A stretch of DNA of 40,368 nt from contig JAGCVQ010000024.1 of assembly GCA_017962275.1 (NCBI GenBank), forward strand, positions 1 to 40,368, read 5' to 3'. Made by a program: the position numbers and the translations under genes. Of the stretch, positions 27,031-34,380 are shown one piece after another. The number at the start of each line of letters is the position of its first letter. Position 1 is the first letter of the stretch. The notes beneath the pieces are model-generated. The model searched no databases, had not been told where the DNA came from, and saw only the letters and a list, made by a program, of their open reading frames with translations. This DNA comes from Bacteroidales bacterium. Lineage in GTDB: Bacteria; Bacteroidota; Bacteroidia; Bacteroidales; WCHB1-69.

Positions 27031-27038
27031 CAAAAGTA
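27031..27038 (-). promoter_or_regulatory. -7 promoter element of the M23-phoH-lpxK-PNP operon
   Basis: On the minus strand TACTTTTG is followed by CGGCTTGG, 28 bp before the M23 start codon. It would drive the whole four-gene operon. The 217-bp region up to 27219 otherwise holds only the divergent promoter at 27185. Confidence 0.65.
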
Positions 27039-27184
27039 CACAAATTTCCGACACCCGTGGTTTTCAATTAGATTCATGCACCACAAATCTTATAATCCGC
27101 TATCACATAATCAATTAGAGCACATAATGCAATTTTTTATAGCCATAACGCCGTTTTTCCTGTGGGTTGGTAACGAAATATTCG

Positions 27185-27192
27185 TATTTTTG
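27185..27192 (+). promoter_or_regulatory. -7 promoter element of the four-helix-bundle gene
   Basis: TATTTTTG followed by CCACCC, 27 bp before the ATG at 27220. Confidence 0.7.
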
Positions 27193-27219
27193 CCACCCTA
27201 AAATTAAAAGTCAAGTATT

Positions 27220-27690
27220 ATGAACGAAAGAGAGATCAACGTCAGTTTTTTCAGATTTGAGGATTTACGAATTTATGCCAAAGCGATGGATTACATTGTG
27301 TGGCTGTACCAACAGCTTCCCAGTGGAGATATAGCTGATAACCAGAAATTTATGCAGAAGTCTTTCCTGCGGTCTGCCCAGGATATCGCCCTGAACACCG
27401 CCGAGGGCTCCTCCCGCAACAGAACCCAGTTCCTGTACTACCTCAAGATGGCGAAGAGCTCCGTCAGAGAGTGCGTGGTGCACACCGAGATTGCATCCCG
27501 CTACGGCATCCTCACCGAAGAGGCCAAGGAACACTCCCGCAACGAGCTGATGGAGCTGACCAAGATGATCGGATCGCTCATCGCCTCCCTGCAACGCACC
27601 TCGCTGGGCTACGGCCACTCCGAAAAACCGTCCGACGACGGCGATGACCTCAGCATCCCCGAACCGGATGATTTCGACGAGATGATCTAA
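27220..27690 (+). CDS. Four-helix-bundle protein (23S rRNA intervening-sequence family)
   Basis: 156 residues of the S23/IVP family. Hallmarks are FRFEDLRIYAKAMDYIVWLY, KSFLRSAQDIALNTAEGSSR, FLYYLKMAKSSVRECVVHTE and ELMELTKMIGSLIASLQR; known structures form pentamers of four-helix bundles. The name comes from genes found within 23S rRNA intervening sequences, but there is no rRNA here; free-standing chromosomal copies are common in Bacteroidota and their function is unknown. The C-terminal 25 residues are acidic (DDGDDLSIPEPDDFDEMI). It has its own promoter and a strong terminator at 27730-27759. Confidence 0.93.
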   Translation: MNEREINVSFFRFEDLRIYAKAMDYIVWLYQQLPSGDIADNQKFMQKSFLRSAQDIALNTAEGSSRNRTQFLYYLKMAKSSVRECVVHTEIASRYGILTEEAKEHSRNELMELTKMIGSLIASLQRTSLGYGHSEKPSDDGDDLSIPEPDDFDEMI

Positions 27691-27729
27691 TTCATCCCAC
27701 AAAATGTCTATATTTTAAACGCATATAAC

Positions 27730-27759
27730 AAAAGGATGTCCGTTGGGATGTCCTTTTTT
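27730..27759 (+). terminator. Rho-independent terminator after the four-helix-bundle gene
   Basis: AAAAGGATGTCC, loop GTTG, then GGATGTCCTTTTTT. The stem pairs over 12 bp with two G-U pairs and is followed by a T tract. It lies 40 bp after the stop codon. Confidence 0.8.
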
Positions 27760-27803
27760 CATTCAGGACGTCCGTCATCTGTCCGGACAAATCCGAATTT
27801 TTG

Positions 27804-27811
27804 TACCTTTG
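27804..27811 (+). promoter_or_regulatory. -7 promoter element of the S46 peptidase gene
   Basis: TACCTTTG followed by CCGTTT, 21 bp before the ATG at 27833. Confidence 0.7.
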
Positions 27812-27832
27812 CCGTTTCAAACAAAGCATAAT

Positions 27833-29974
27833 ATGAGAAAGAAAATCCACTTTTTGTGCATCGCGCTGATGATGCTCGCGATGGGCGCCCGCGCCGACGA
27901 GGGCATGTGGCTCCCCTACTCCATCAACGGCCAGAATCTGGCGGACATGCAGCGTCTCGGCTGCAAACTCACCGCCGAACAGATTTTCAGCTTCAACCAG
28001 CCCAGCCTCAAGGACGCCATCGTGCAGTTCGGCGGCGGCTGCACCGGCGAGCTGATTTCCCCCGAGGGACTGCTGCTCACCAACCACCACTGCGGTCTCT
28101 CCTACGTGCAAGCCCACGCCTCCGTGGAGCACGACTACCTGAAAGACGGCTTCTGGGCCAGAAGCAAGGACCAGGAACTGCCTAACGAAGGTCTTTCCGT
28201 GCTGTTCCTCAACTACATAGAGGACGTGACAACGGCGGTGCTCAAGGACGTGAAAGACGATATGTCCGATCCCGCCCGCGAAGAAAAAATTGCCGAAAAC
28301 ATCAAAAAACTGACGGCGGAGAAGAAAGGTACCCGCGACGTGCGCGTGGAAATCGTCCCCTTCTACCACGGCAACCAATACATCCTGTTCGAGTACGATG
28401 TCTATAGGGATGTCCGCCTCGTGGCCTGCCCGCCGTGGGGCATCGGTAAGTACGGCGCCGACACCGACAACTGGACGTGGCCGCGCCACAAGGGCGACTT
28501 CTGCATCTTCCGCGTCTATACCGCTCCCGACGGCTCTCCCGCCGAGTACAGCAAGAACAACGTCCCGATGAAGTCGAAGCACTTCCTGCCGATTTCCTTA
28601 AAGGGCGTTCAGCCAGGCGATTACACCATGATTTTGGGTTATCCCGGCTCCACCGACCGCTATTCCACCTCCGGTTCTGTCAAAAATCTGATTGAGCTGG
28701 AAGATCCCGCCATCGTCGCTTGCCGCACCACCAAACTGGAGCAATACCGCAAGCACATGGACGCCGATCCCGCCGTCTTCATCCAATACGCCTCCAAACA
28801 GGCCAGCGTGAGCAACTACTGGAAATACTCCATCGGACAAATCAAGCAGCTGAAACGCAACAAAGTCTATGAGAAACGTTTGGAACAGGAGCAGGCTTTC
28901 CGCCAATGGGCTAACGCCGATCCCCAACGCAAGGCCAAATACGCCGGCATCTTTGACGATTTCGACAAATACTGGCAACATCAGTCCAAATATACCAAAG
29001 CCTTGATTTACCACCGCGAGGCCGGTTGGAATGGTGGCGAAGCCGTTCGTTTTTCGATGAGATTCAGAAGCGTTGACAATGCTTTTGCAGAGAAAATCCC
29101 GCAAGAGAATATCGCGGCTTATACCAAGAAGATGAAAGGCACTGTGGAGGATTTCTTCAAAGATTATGACAAGGATTTGGACCGCGACGCCACTATCGCA
29201 TTGCTGAATCTTTTCTACAAAGATGTGGATCACAATCAGTTGCCTGCCACCATCAAGAAGATTGGCGACAAAACCGGAGGTGACTTCACCGCTTTTGTGA
29301 ACAACGCTTTCGCCAAGTCCATTTTTGTGGACAAAGCCAAGCTGATGGCTTGGTTGGAGAATCCGAAACCCGTTGCCAAAGACCCGATTTTCGCGTTGAT
29401 GCAGGAGATTGTGAACTCTTACATCCGTTTGAGCGCTGAGGCAGAAATAGTGGAGTGCGGCCGTGCCGACCGTCTCTATATGGAGGGTTTGATGGAGATG
29501 CAGAAAGACCGCAACTTCTATCCGGATGCCAACTTCACCATGCGCCTCACCTACGGCAGCGTGAAGGACTACCAGCCGGCAGACGGCGTGACCTACAACT
29601 ACTACACCACATTAGACGGCGTGATGGCCAAGTACAAACCTGGCGACTGGGAGTTTGACTTGCCGCAAGATCTGATCAAATTGTGGGAGAACAAAGACTA
29701 CGGTCGCTATGCCGATGCGAATGGCGATTTGGTAGTTAACTTCATCACTACCAACGACATCACGGGCGGAAACTCCGGCAGCCCCGTCATTGACGCACAG
29801 GGCAACCTCATCGGGTTGGCCTTCGACGGCAATTGGGAGGCCATGAGCGGTGACATCGCTTTCGAGAACGAAGTGCAGCGCACCATCTGCATGGATGCCC
29901 GCTACCTGCTCTTCATCATCGACAAGATGGCCAACGCCCAGAACCTGATGCAGGAGCTGAAAATCGTGCAGTAA
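27833..29974 (+). CDS. S46-family dipeptidyl-peptidase, DPP7-like
   Basis: 713 residues with a signal peptide (FLCIALMMLAMGARA). S46 enzymes remove dipeptides from peptide N-termini in the periplasm, feeding amino-acid fermentation. The chymotrypsin-like triad is visible: His in LTNHHCG (residues 85-86), Asp in WPRHKGDF (Asp222 probable) and Ser648 in GGNSGSPV. The S46 helical domain is inserted between Asp and Ser. In Porphyromonas gingivalis, position 673, 18 residues after the catalytic Ser, is Gly in DPP7 and Arg in DPP11; here the equivalent is Gly (AFDGNWEAM), which predicts preference for hydrophobic rather than acidic P1 residues. The C10 peptidase gene follows 57 bp later. Confidence 0.95.
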   Translation: MRKKIHFLCIALMMLAMGARADEGMWLPYSINGQNLADMQRLGCKLTAEQIFSFNQPSLKDAIVQFGGGCTGELISPEGLLLTNHHCGLSYVQAHASVEHDYLKDGFWARSKDQELPNEGLSVLFLNYIEDVTTAVLKDVKDDMSDPAREEKIAENIKKLTAEKKGTRDVRVEIVPFYHGNQYILFEYDVYRDVRLVACPPWGIGKYGADTDNWTWPRHKGDFCIFRVYTAPDGSPAEYSKNNVPMKSKHFLPISLKGVQPGDYTMILGYPGSTDRYSTSGSVKNLIELEDPAIVACRTTKLEQYRKHMDADPAVFIQYASKQASVSNYWKYSIGQIKQLKRNKVYEKRLEQEQAFRQWANADPQRKAKYAGIFDDFDKYWQHQSKYTKALIYHREAGWNGGEAVRFSMRFRSVDNAFAEKIPQENIAAYTKKMKGTVEDFFKDYDKDLDRDATIALLNLFYKDVDHNQLPATIKKIGDKTGGDFTAFVNNAFAKSIFVDKAKLMAWLENPKPVAKDPIFALMQEIVNSYIRLSAEAEIVECGRADRLYMEGLMEMQKDRNFYPDANFTMRLTYGSVKDYQPADGVTYNYYTTLDGVMAKYKPGDWEFDLPQDLIKLWENKDYGRYADANGDLVVNFITTNDITGGNSGSPVIDAQGNLIGLAFDGNWEAMSGDIAFENEVQRTICMDARYLLFIIDKMANAQNLMQELKIVQ

Positions 29975-30031
29975 CGGCCACTATTCTAACCAAAACAACA
30001 TCCCAAAGTCACATTTATCAAAACATATCCG

Positions 30032-32116
30032 ATGAAAATCCAACGATTATTCCTATTCTTTGTTCTCATTCCCGCCATCATGTCGGCCAAGCCGTTGACC
30101 AAGAACGAGGTGACCACGCTTGGCGCACGAGCATTCCAGCAGAAAGCGCAGCAGCTACGTCCGGAAGCCGCCTCCTATTCCTTGAGAAGCTGCGAATATC
30201 TTCGCGACGGAGGAGGTATCTCGATCGCCCTGTTCCATTTCGACCACGGTTTTCTGCTGCTCTCGGCGGAGGATGCCGTGATGCCCGTGTTGGCGTATGA
30301 TTTCGAGAACGACCTCGACCTCGACAACCTCGCGCCCGGAGTGGAGTTTCTCATATCGCAGTATCGGAAAGAGATTGCCACCGTCCGGCACATGAAAGCC
30401 GCTCCCTCCCAACGTGTGGCAAACGCATGGCAGGAGTTGCGCCACCCGTCGAAGAACGTGACTGCGGAGACGATTGTATCCCCGTTGATCACCGCCAGAT
30501 GGAACCAGAACAAGTACTACAACTACTACTCCCCGCAAGACGAAGATTCTCCCTCTGGCTACGACGGCAAGGTGCCGAACGGTTGCGTGGCCGTTGCCAT
30601 GGCCCAGATCCTCTATTACTACCGCTACCCCGAGAGCGGCACCGCCAGCCATACGAACCACTCTTCGTACGGCAACTTCTACGTCAACTTCGCCCAGCAG
30701 CACTACAACTATGACGCCATGGTGGATCAGCTGCACTTCTACAACAACGAGGTCGCGAAGCTGATTTTCCACTGCGCCACCGCCGTCGATATGGGCTACG
30801 GCGCAGACGGTTCAGGAGCCTACTCGCAAGATGTGCCAGACGCGCTCTCCACCTATTTCAGATACAACACCGACAGCCATTTCCGTCGGAAACACGACTA
30901 CAGCGATTCCGCGTGGATCGCGATGCTCAAGGCCGAACTTGACGCGAACCGTCCGGTTTACTATTCCGGTTATTCGGAAAGCGGCGGCCACGCCTTCGTG
31001 TGTGATGGCTACAACAGCGACGACTATTTCCACTTCAACTTCGGATGGGGAGGCAGCGGCAACGGCTACTACACGACCCATAGCACGGATACCGACAACA
31101 ACGTGGTCAACGGTTACGGCTTCGGCCAAAGCGCCATCTTCAACCTCCATCCCCTCTACAACAACTATCCCAGATACTGCGAGGACAGAATCGTCACCGC
31201 TACCGACGGATCGTTAGAAGACGGCAGCGGCCACTTCAACTACCAAAACAACGCGTACTGCACCTACGTCATCACGGGGCCGATGCAATATGCCGTATCC
31301 GTCACGCTCAATCGTCTTTCCACCCAAGAGAACCACGACTATCTGCGGTTCTGGAACGGGCATCCTTCCCAGGACAGCCTCTTGGCCGAGTTTTCGGGAT
31401 CCCTCTCCGACCTCTCCCAGCAGTTCAACACCGACAGTCTGTACATCACTTTCGAGACCGACGATTCAGTGACGGCACAGGGCTGGCACCTGAATTTCGA
31501 ATCCTTGCGCGAAGGTATCGGATGCAGTGTCTATAACACCCACGAACACTCAGGAGTCATCCAGGACAACAGCGGCGACGACAACAACTACCGCGACAAC
31601 ATGAGCTGCCGTTGGATGATACGCCTCTCGAACGTGCCCTTCATCAACTTCATTTTCGAAGAAATGGACATCAGTCCCGAAGACCATCTGGAGTTTCACA
31701 ACATGGCGACTTATCCTTACGAGCTGTTAGGCAGCTTCACCGGAAGCAACAATCCCGGAACGGTCACCTACTACGCCAGCAAGATCCAAGTCACATTCAC
31801 CTCCGACAACAACCTGAATGCGGCTGGGTTCAAGGTACTTTGGACCACATCCGGAACGGGTATCGAGGATTTCGGTTCCGAGGTGTCCGTCTATCCGAAC
31901 CCGGCTTCCGACGTTCTCCATATCACCCTGTCCGACCCGCTTGAACACAGTGTCGTCACCTTATATAATATGGTAGGACAGGCCGTGTATGCGCAAGGGT
32001 ATGACAACACCGGCAGCCTTGAGATTCCCGTCCATCAGCTCACCGACGGCCTTTACCTACTGTCAATGGAGAGCGGCGGCCGCACCCTGCATCAAAAAAT
32101 TATGATACAACATTAA
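30032..32116 (+). CDS. C10 (streptopain-like) cysteine protease with two CUB-like domains and T9SS sorting domain
   Basis: 694 residues. A signal peptide (LFLFFVLIPAIMSA) is followed by a propeptide to about 145 (FHFDHGFLLLSAEDAVMPVL is the Spi-like inhibitor motif). The peptidase domain spans about 145-375 with Cys185 in VPNGCVAVAMAQI, His320 in SGGHAFVCDGY and FNFGWGGSGNGYY. Two beta-rich segments follow, about 385-495 and 505-610, each like a CUB domain (CTYVITGPMQYAV, LRFWNGHPS; CRWMIRLSNVPFINFIFEEM, LEFHNMA). The last 75 residues are a type A T9SS domain (VSVYPNPASDVLHITL ... LYLLSMESGGRTLHQKIMI). It should be a secreted proprotein digesting proteins near the cell surface, next to an S46 exopeptidase. 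Confidence 0.95.
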   Translation: MKIQRLFLFFVLIPAIMSAKPLTKNEVTTLGARAFQQKAQQLRPEAASYSLRSCEYLRDGGGISIALFHFDHGFLLLSAEDAVMPVLAYDFENDLDLDNLAPGVEFLISQYRKEIATVRHMKAAPSQRVANAWQELRHPSKNVTAETIVSPLITARWNQNKYYNYYSPQDEDSPSGYDGKVPNGCVAVAMAQILYYYRYPESGTASHTNHSSYGNFYVNFAQQHYNYDAMVDQLHFYNNEVAKLIFHCATAVDMGYGADGSGAYSQDVPDALSTYFRYNTDSHFRRKHDYSDSAWIAMLKAELDANRPVYYSGYSESGGHAFVCDGYNSDDYFHFNFGWGGSGNGYYTTHSTDTDNNVVNGYGFGQSAIFNLHPLYNNYPRYCEDRIVTATDGSLEDGSGHFNYQNNAYCTYVITGPMQYAVSVTLNRLSTQENHDYLRFWNGHPSQDSLLAEFSGSLSDLSQQFNTDSLYITFETDDSVTAQGWHLNFESLREGIGCSVYNTHEHSGVIQDNSGDDNNYRDNMSCRWMIRLSNVPFINFIFEEMDISPEDHLEFHNMATYPYELLGSFTGSNNPGTVTYYASKIQVTFTSDNNLNAAGFKVLWTTSGTGIEDFGSEVSVYPNPASDVLHITLSDPLEHSVVTLYNMVGQAVYAQGYDNTGSLEIPVHQLTDGLYLLSMESGGRTLHQKIMIQH

Positions 32117-32173
32117 ACAAACCGGCGGGCAAGCCGTCTTACCAGTAACTTTTAACCCTAAAACTTCAAAGTT

Positions 32174-33379
32174 ATGAAAAAGTTAATGATGATGATGAGT
32201 ATCTTCCTGATGACAGGTTTAGTGTCCATGGAAGCTGTGGCACAGAGCCCCACCTCATCCAGAACCCCCGCCGCAAACAGCAAAGCCACTGTCTCGGCGA
32301 CTAAACAAAACAGCACGACGTCCGCCTCCAGTCAGGCCGCCCGCCAGATGCAAAGAGGCGATGCCCAACTGAACAAGGCTAACAATAGCTATCAGAAAGC
32401 GCAGCAAAGTGTTTCCCGTCCGACTACGACGACCACCAGCAAACCCGCCACGACGACCAGCAGACCTACTACGACTACCGCCCGTCCGGCTAACACTTCC
32501 TCCTCTTCCAAGACCCCGACCACGACTGCCCGTCCGGCCACGACGACTACGAGCAGACCCGCTACGACCACGGCTCGTCCGGCCTCTACGAACAACACCT
32601 CCTCAACTCCTGCGAACGTTTCGACAAGACCGGCCTCCACGAACAGCTCGGCGGCAACGCCCTCCAGCAATGCGACCACGAAACCGGCCAACAGCACTGC
32701 CGTCAACGCATCCCGTCCCGCCGCAAGTGCGAATACGGAGACAGCTTCCGCCACGGAGAAACGCGGATACACCGAACAGGGCGTAGCTCAACCGCAGCCT
32801 GTGACGGGTCCCCGCAACGAGGGTAACAACAGTACCGGCGGCAACAACGGCGGTGGAAAGCCCAGCGGCAATCCCGGACATCCCGGAGGTCCCGGACATC
32901 CCGGAGGTCCTGGCGCAGGTCCCGGAGGACACGCACCCCACACACCCTACGTACACCCGAACCACCACCACTATCACGATCACATGCACGTGCCCCATCA
33001 CGTCAGACCAGTTTACTACCACGGAACTCCCTACTACTTCTACAACGGTGTTTACTGCCGCTACCTCAATGGCTACTACGTCATCTGCCGCCCGCCGCTT
33101 GGAGCCGTCATCGCCTACGCCATCTTCAACTCCTGGAAACCCGTGATCGTGGTTCACAACAATGTATCCTACTACTACGACGATGGCACTTTTTACCTCC
33201 CCTACCGCAATAATTACCAAGTTGTAACCCCTCCGATCGGTGCCCGCGTGGCTGAACTCCCGAGCAACTACGAAGAAATCATCCTCGACAACACCCTGTA
33301 CTACAAAGTGGATAACGTTTATTATAAGGCAGTTGTGGTGAGTGGATACATCTGGTATGAAGTGGTTTTCGTCAGCTAA
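32174..33379 (+). CDS. Secreted Thr/Pro/Ala-rich protein with C-terminal DUF6515-like domain
   Basis: 401 residues. A signal peptide (MSIFLMTGLVSMEAVAQ) is followed by a low-complexity region to about 190 built from variants of TTTSRPATTTARPA, then a glycine-proline stretch (GNPGHPGGPGHPGGPGAGPG) and a His-rich segment (HPNHHHYHDHMHVPHH) that could bind metal. From about 275 a hydrophobic/Tyr-rich domain begins (YYHGTPYYFYNGVYCRYLNG, PPIGARVAELPSNYEEIILD, YYKVDNVYYKAVVVSGYIWY), resembling DUF6515 of Bacteroidota; this assignment is from memory. The Thr/Pro linker may span the envelope and could be O-glycosylated. The PepSY-like protein two genes on has a very similar linker. Confidence 0.75.
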   Translation: MKKLMMMMSIFLMTGLVSMEAVAQSPTSSRTPAANSKATVSATKQNSTTSASSQAARQMQRGDAQLNKANNSYQKAQQSVSRPTTTTTSKPATTTSRPTTTTARPANTSSSSKTPTTTARPATTTTSRPATTTARPASTNNTSSTPANVSTRPASTNSSAATPSSNATTKPANSTAVNASRPAASANTETASATEKRGYTEQGVAQPQPVTGPRNEGNNSTGGNNGGGKPSGNPGHPGGPGHPGGPGAGPGGHAPHTPYVHPNHHHYHDHMHVPHHVRPVYYHGTPYYFYNGVYCRYLNGYYVICRPPLGAVIAYAIFNSWKPVIVVHNNVSYYYDDGTFYLPYRNNYQVVTPPIGARVAELPSNYEEIILDNTLYYKVDNVYYKAVVVSGYIWYEVVFVS

Positions 33380-33422
33380 AAAAAAAAATTTCATAGATCG
33401 ATGCGCGGTAAAGAAAAAATTG

Positions 33423-33430
33423 TATCTTTG
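33423..33430 (+). promoter_or_regulatory. -7 promoter element of the tRNA-Gln gene
   Basis: TATCTTTG followed by CCGCGCA, 16 bp before the first base of the tRNA, so the pre-tRNA leader would be about 10 nt. Confidence 0.75.
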
Positions 33431-33446
33431 CCGCGCATTTCGCTAT

Positions 33447-33517
33447 TGCCCTGTTGTGTAATGGTAGCACCGCAGATTCTGGTTCTGTTTGTATGGGTTC
33501 GAATCCTATCGGGGCAA
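33447..33517 (+). tRNA. tRNA-Gln, anticodon CUG
   Basis: The 71-nt sequence folds as a complete cloverleaf. The acceptor TGCCCTG pairs with CGGGGCA (U1-A72, one U-G pair). The D arm is GTGT/GCAC, the anticodon stem GCAGA/TCTGT with loop TTCTGGT (anticodon CTG at positions 34-36), and the T arm ATGGG/CCTAT with loop TTCGAAT. Discriminator base is A; CCA is not encoded in full (the next bases are CA). The U1-A72 pair is usual for glutamine tRNAs. Confidence 0.95.
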
Positions 33518-33518
33518 C

Positions 33519-33558
33519 AAAAAAATCTGAATCCGAGTCTTGGGTTCAGATTTTTTTT
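33519..33558 (+). terminator. Rho-independent terminator of the tRNA-Gln gene
   Basis: AAAAAATCTGAATCC pairs with GGGTTCAGATTTTTT across a short loop and runs into eight T residues. It starts directly after the tRNA. Confidence 0.85.
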
Positions 33559-33615
33559 GCACTTTTGCAGCGGTAAAATTCCAAAGTTCAGAATGTTTCA
33601 CCAATATCGGCCATT

Positions 33616-34245
33616 ATGTTAGTGTTAGGTATCGCCGGTGGCTCCGGCTCAGGAAAGACCTCCGTCGTGCAGAAGATCGTCAACCAATTCCCCAAACACC
33701 ACGTCAGCGTGCTGTCGCAGGACGCCTACTACCGCGACAACGGCGACCTCACACAGGAGGAGAAAGAGCGAATCAACTTCGACCACCCGTCGGCCATCGA
33801 GTTCCCGCTGATGGTGGAGCACATCCAACAGCTCAAGGAGGGAAAGACCATTCCCATGCCCACCTACTCCTACGTGACCTGCCGCCGCGGCGAGGAGACC
33901 ATCCCCGTGCATCCTGCCGAGGTGCTCATCGTGGAGGGCATCCTCGTGTTCACCAACCCGGAGTTGTGCGATACGATGGACATCAAAGTCTTTGTCGATA
34001 CCGATGCCGACGAACGTCTGATCCGCATCATCAGCCGCGACGTCATCGAGCGCGGACGGGGTCTTGACAAGTCCATCCGCCACTACCGCACCTTCGTAAA
34101 ACCCATGCACGAACTCTTCATCGAGCCCACCAAACGTCTCGCCGACATCATCATCCCCGTCGGCGGCCACAACAACATCGGCATCGACATCCTCACCGCC
34201 AAAATCCGCGAAACCCTGAAAGACAAACAACCCCTAACCGAGTAA
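33616..34245 (+). CDS. udk: Uridine kinase
   Basis: 209 residues. The enzyme phosphorylates uridine and cytidine with ATP or GTP in pyrimidine salvage, complementing upp in this window. The P-loop is GIAGGSGSGKTS at residues 5-16. The nucleoside-binding part includes LSQDAYYRD, NFDHPSAIEF and PTYSYVTCRR, and the lid/base part VLIVEGILVF, VDTDADERLIRIISRDVIER and the closing FIEPTKRLADIIIPVGGHN. The length is typical. The final codons (PLTE and stop) lie inside an octamer repeat array. No clear TAnnTTTG promoter is seen; CACTTTTG at about 33560 is a weak match. Confidence 0.96.
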   Translation: MLVLGIAGGSGSGKTSVVQKIVNQFPKHHVSVLSQDAYYRDNGDLTQEEKERINFDHPSAIEFPLMVEHIQQLKEGKTIPMPTYSYVTCRRGEETIPVHPAEVLIVEGILVFTNPELCDTMDIKVFVDTDADERLIRIISRDVIERGRGLDKSIRHYRTFVKPMHELFIEPTKRLADIIIPVGGHNNIGIDILTAKIRETLKDKQPLTE

Positions 34246-34334
34246 CCCCCTAACCCTATAACCGCGTAACCGTGTAACCCTATAACCGTGTAACCGCGTA
34301 ACCGTGTAACCCTATAACCGTGTAACCACGTAAG
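34233..34334. repeat. Octamer array NNTAACCN at the udk 3' end
   Basis: About a dozen units in steps of eight, such as TATAACCG, CGTAACCG, TGTAACCC, TATAACCG, TGTAACCG. It begins inside the last codons of udk and includes the stop codon (34243-34245). The reverse complement, GGTTANNN, matches the array at 20182-20250. Confidence 0.9.
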
Positions 34335-34345
34335 CAAAAAAAAAC

Positions 34346-34353
34346 TATCTTTG
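34346..34353 (+). promoter_or_regulatory. -7 promoter element of the PepSY-like gene
   Basis: TATCTTTG followed by TAGC, 27 bp before the ATG at 34381 and about 11 bp after the octamer array. Confidence 0.65.
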
Positions 34354-34380
34354 TAGCTTCATTTGCAAATAGTGACAAAT

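Noticed and set aside
27220-27690. Intervening sequence in a 23S rRNA gene
   Set aside because: The protein family is right, but no rRNA sequence flanks it; it is a free-standing gene with its own promoter and terminator.
34233-34334. Telomere-like or replication-origin repeat
   Set aside because: The unit NNTAACCN looks telomere-like, but it is degenerate, internal to the chromosome, has a mirror copy at 20182, and belongs to the wider class of arrays at gene ends. No DnaA boxes or replication genes were seen.
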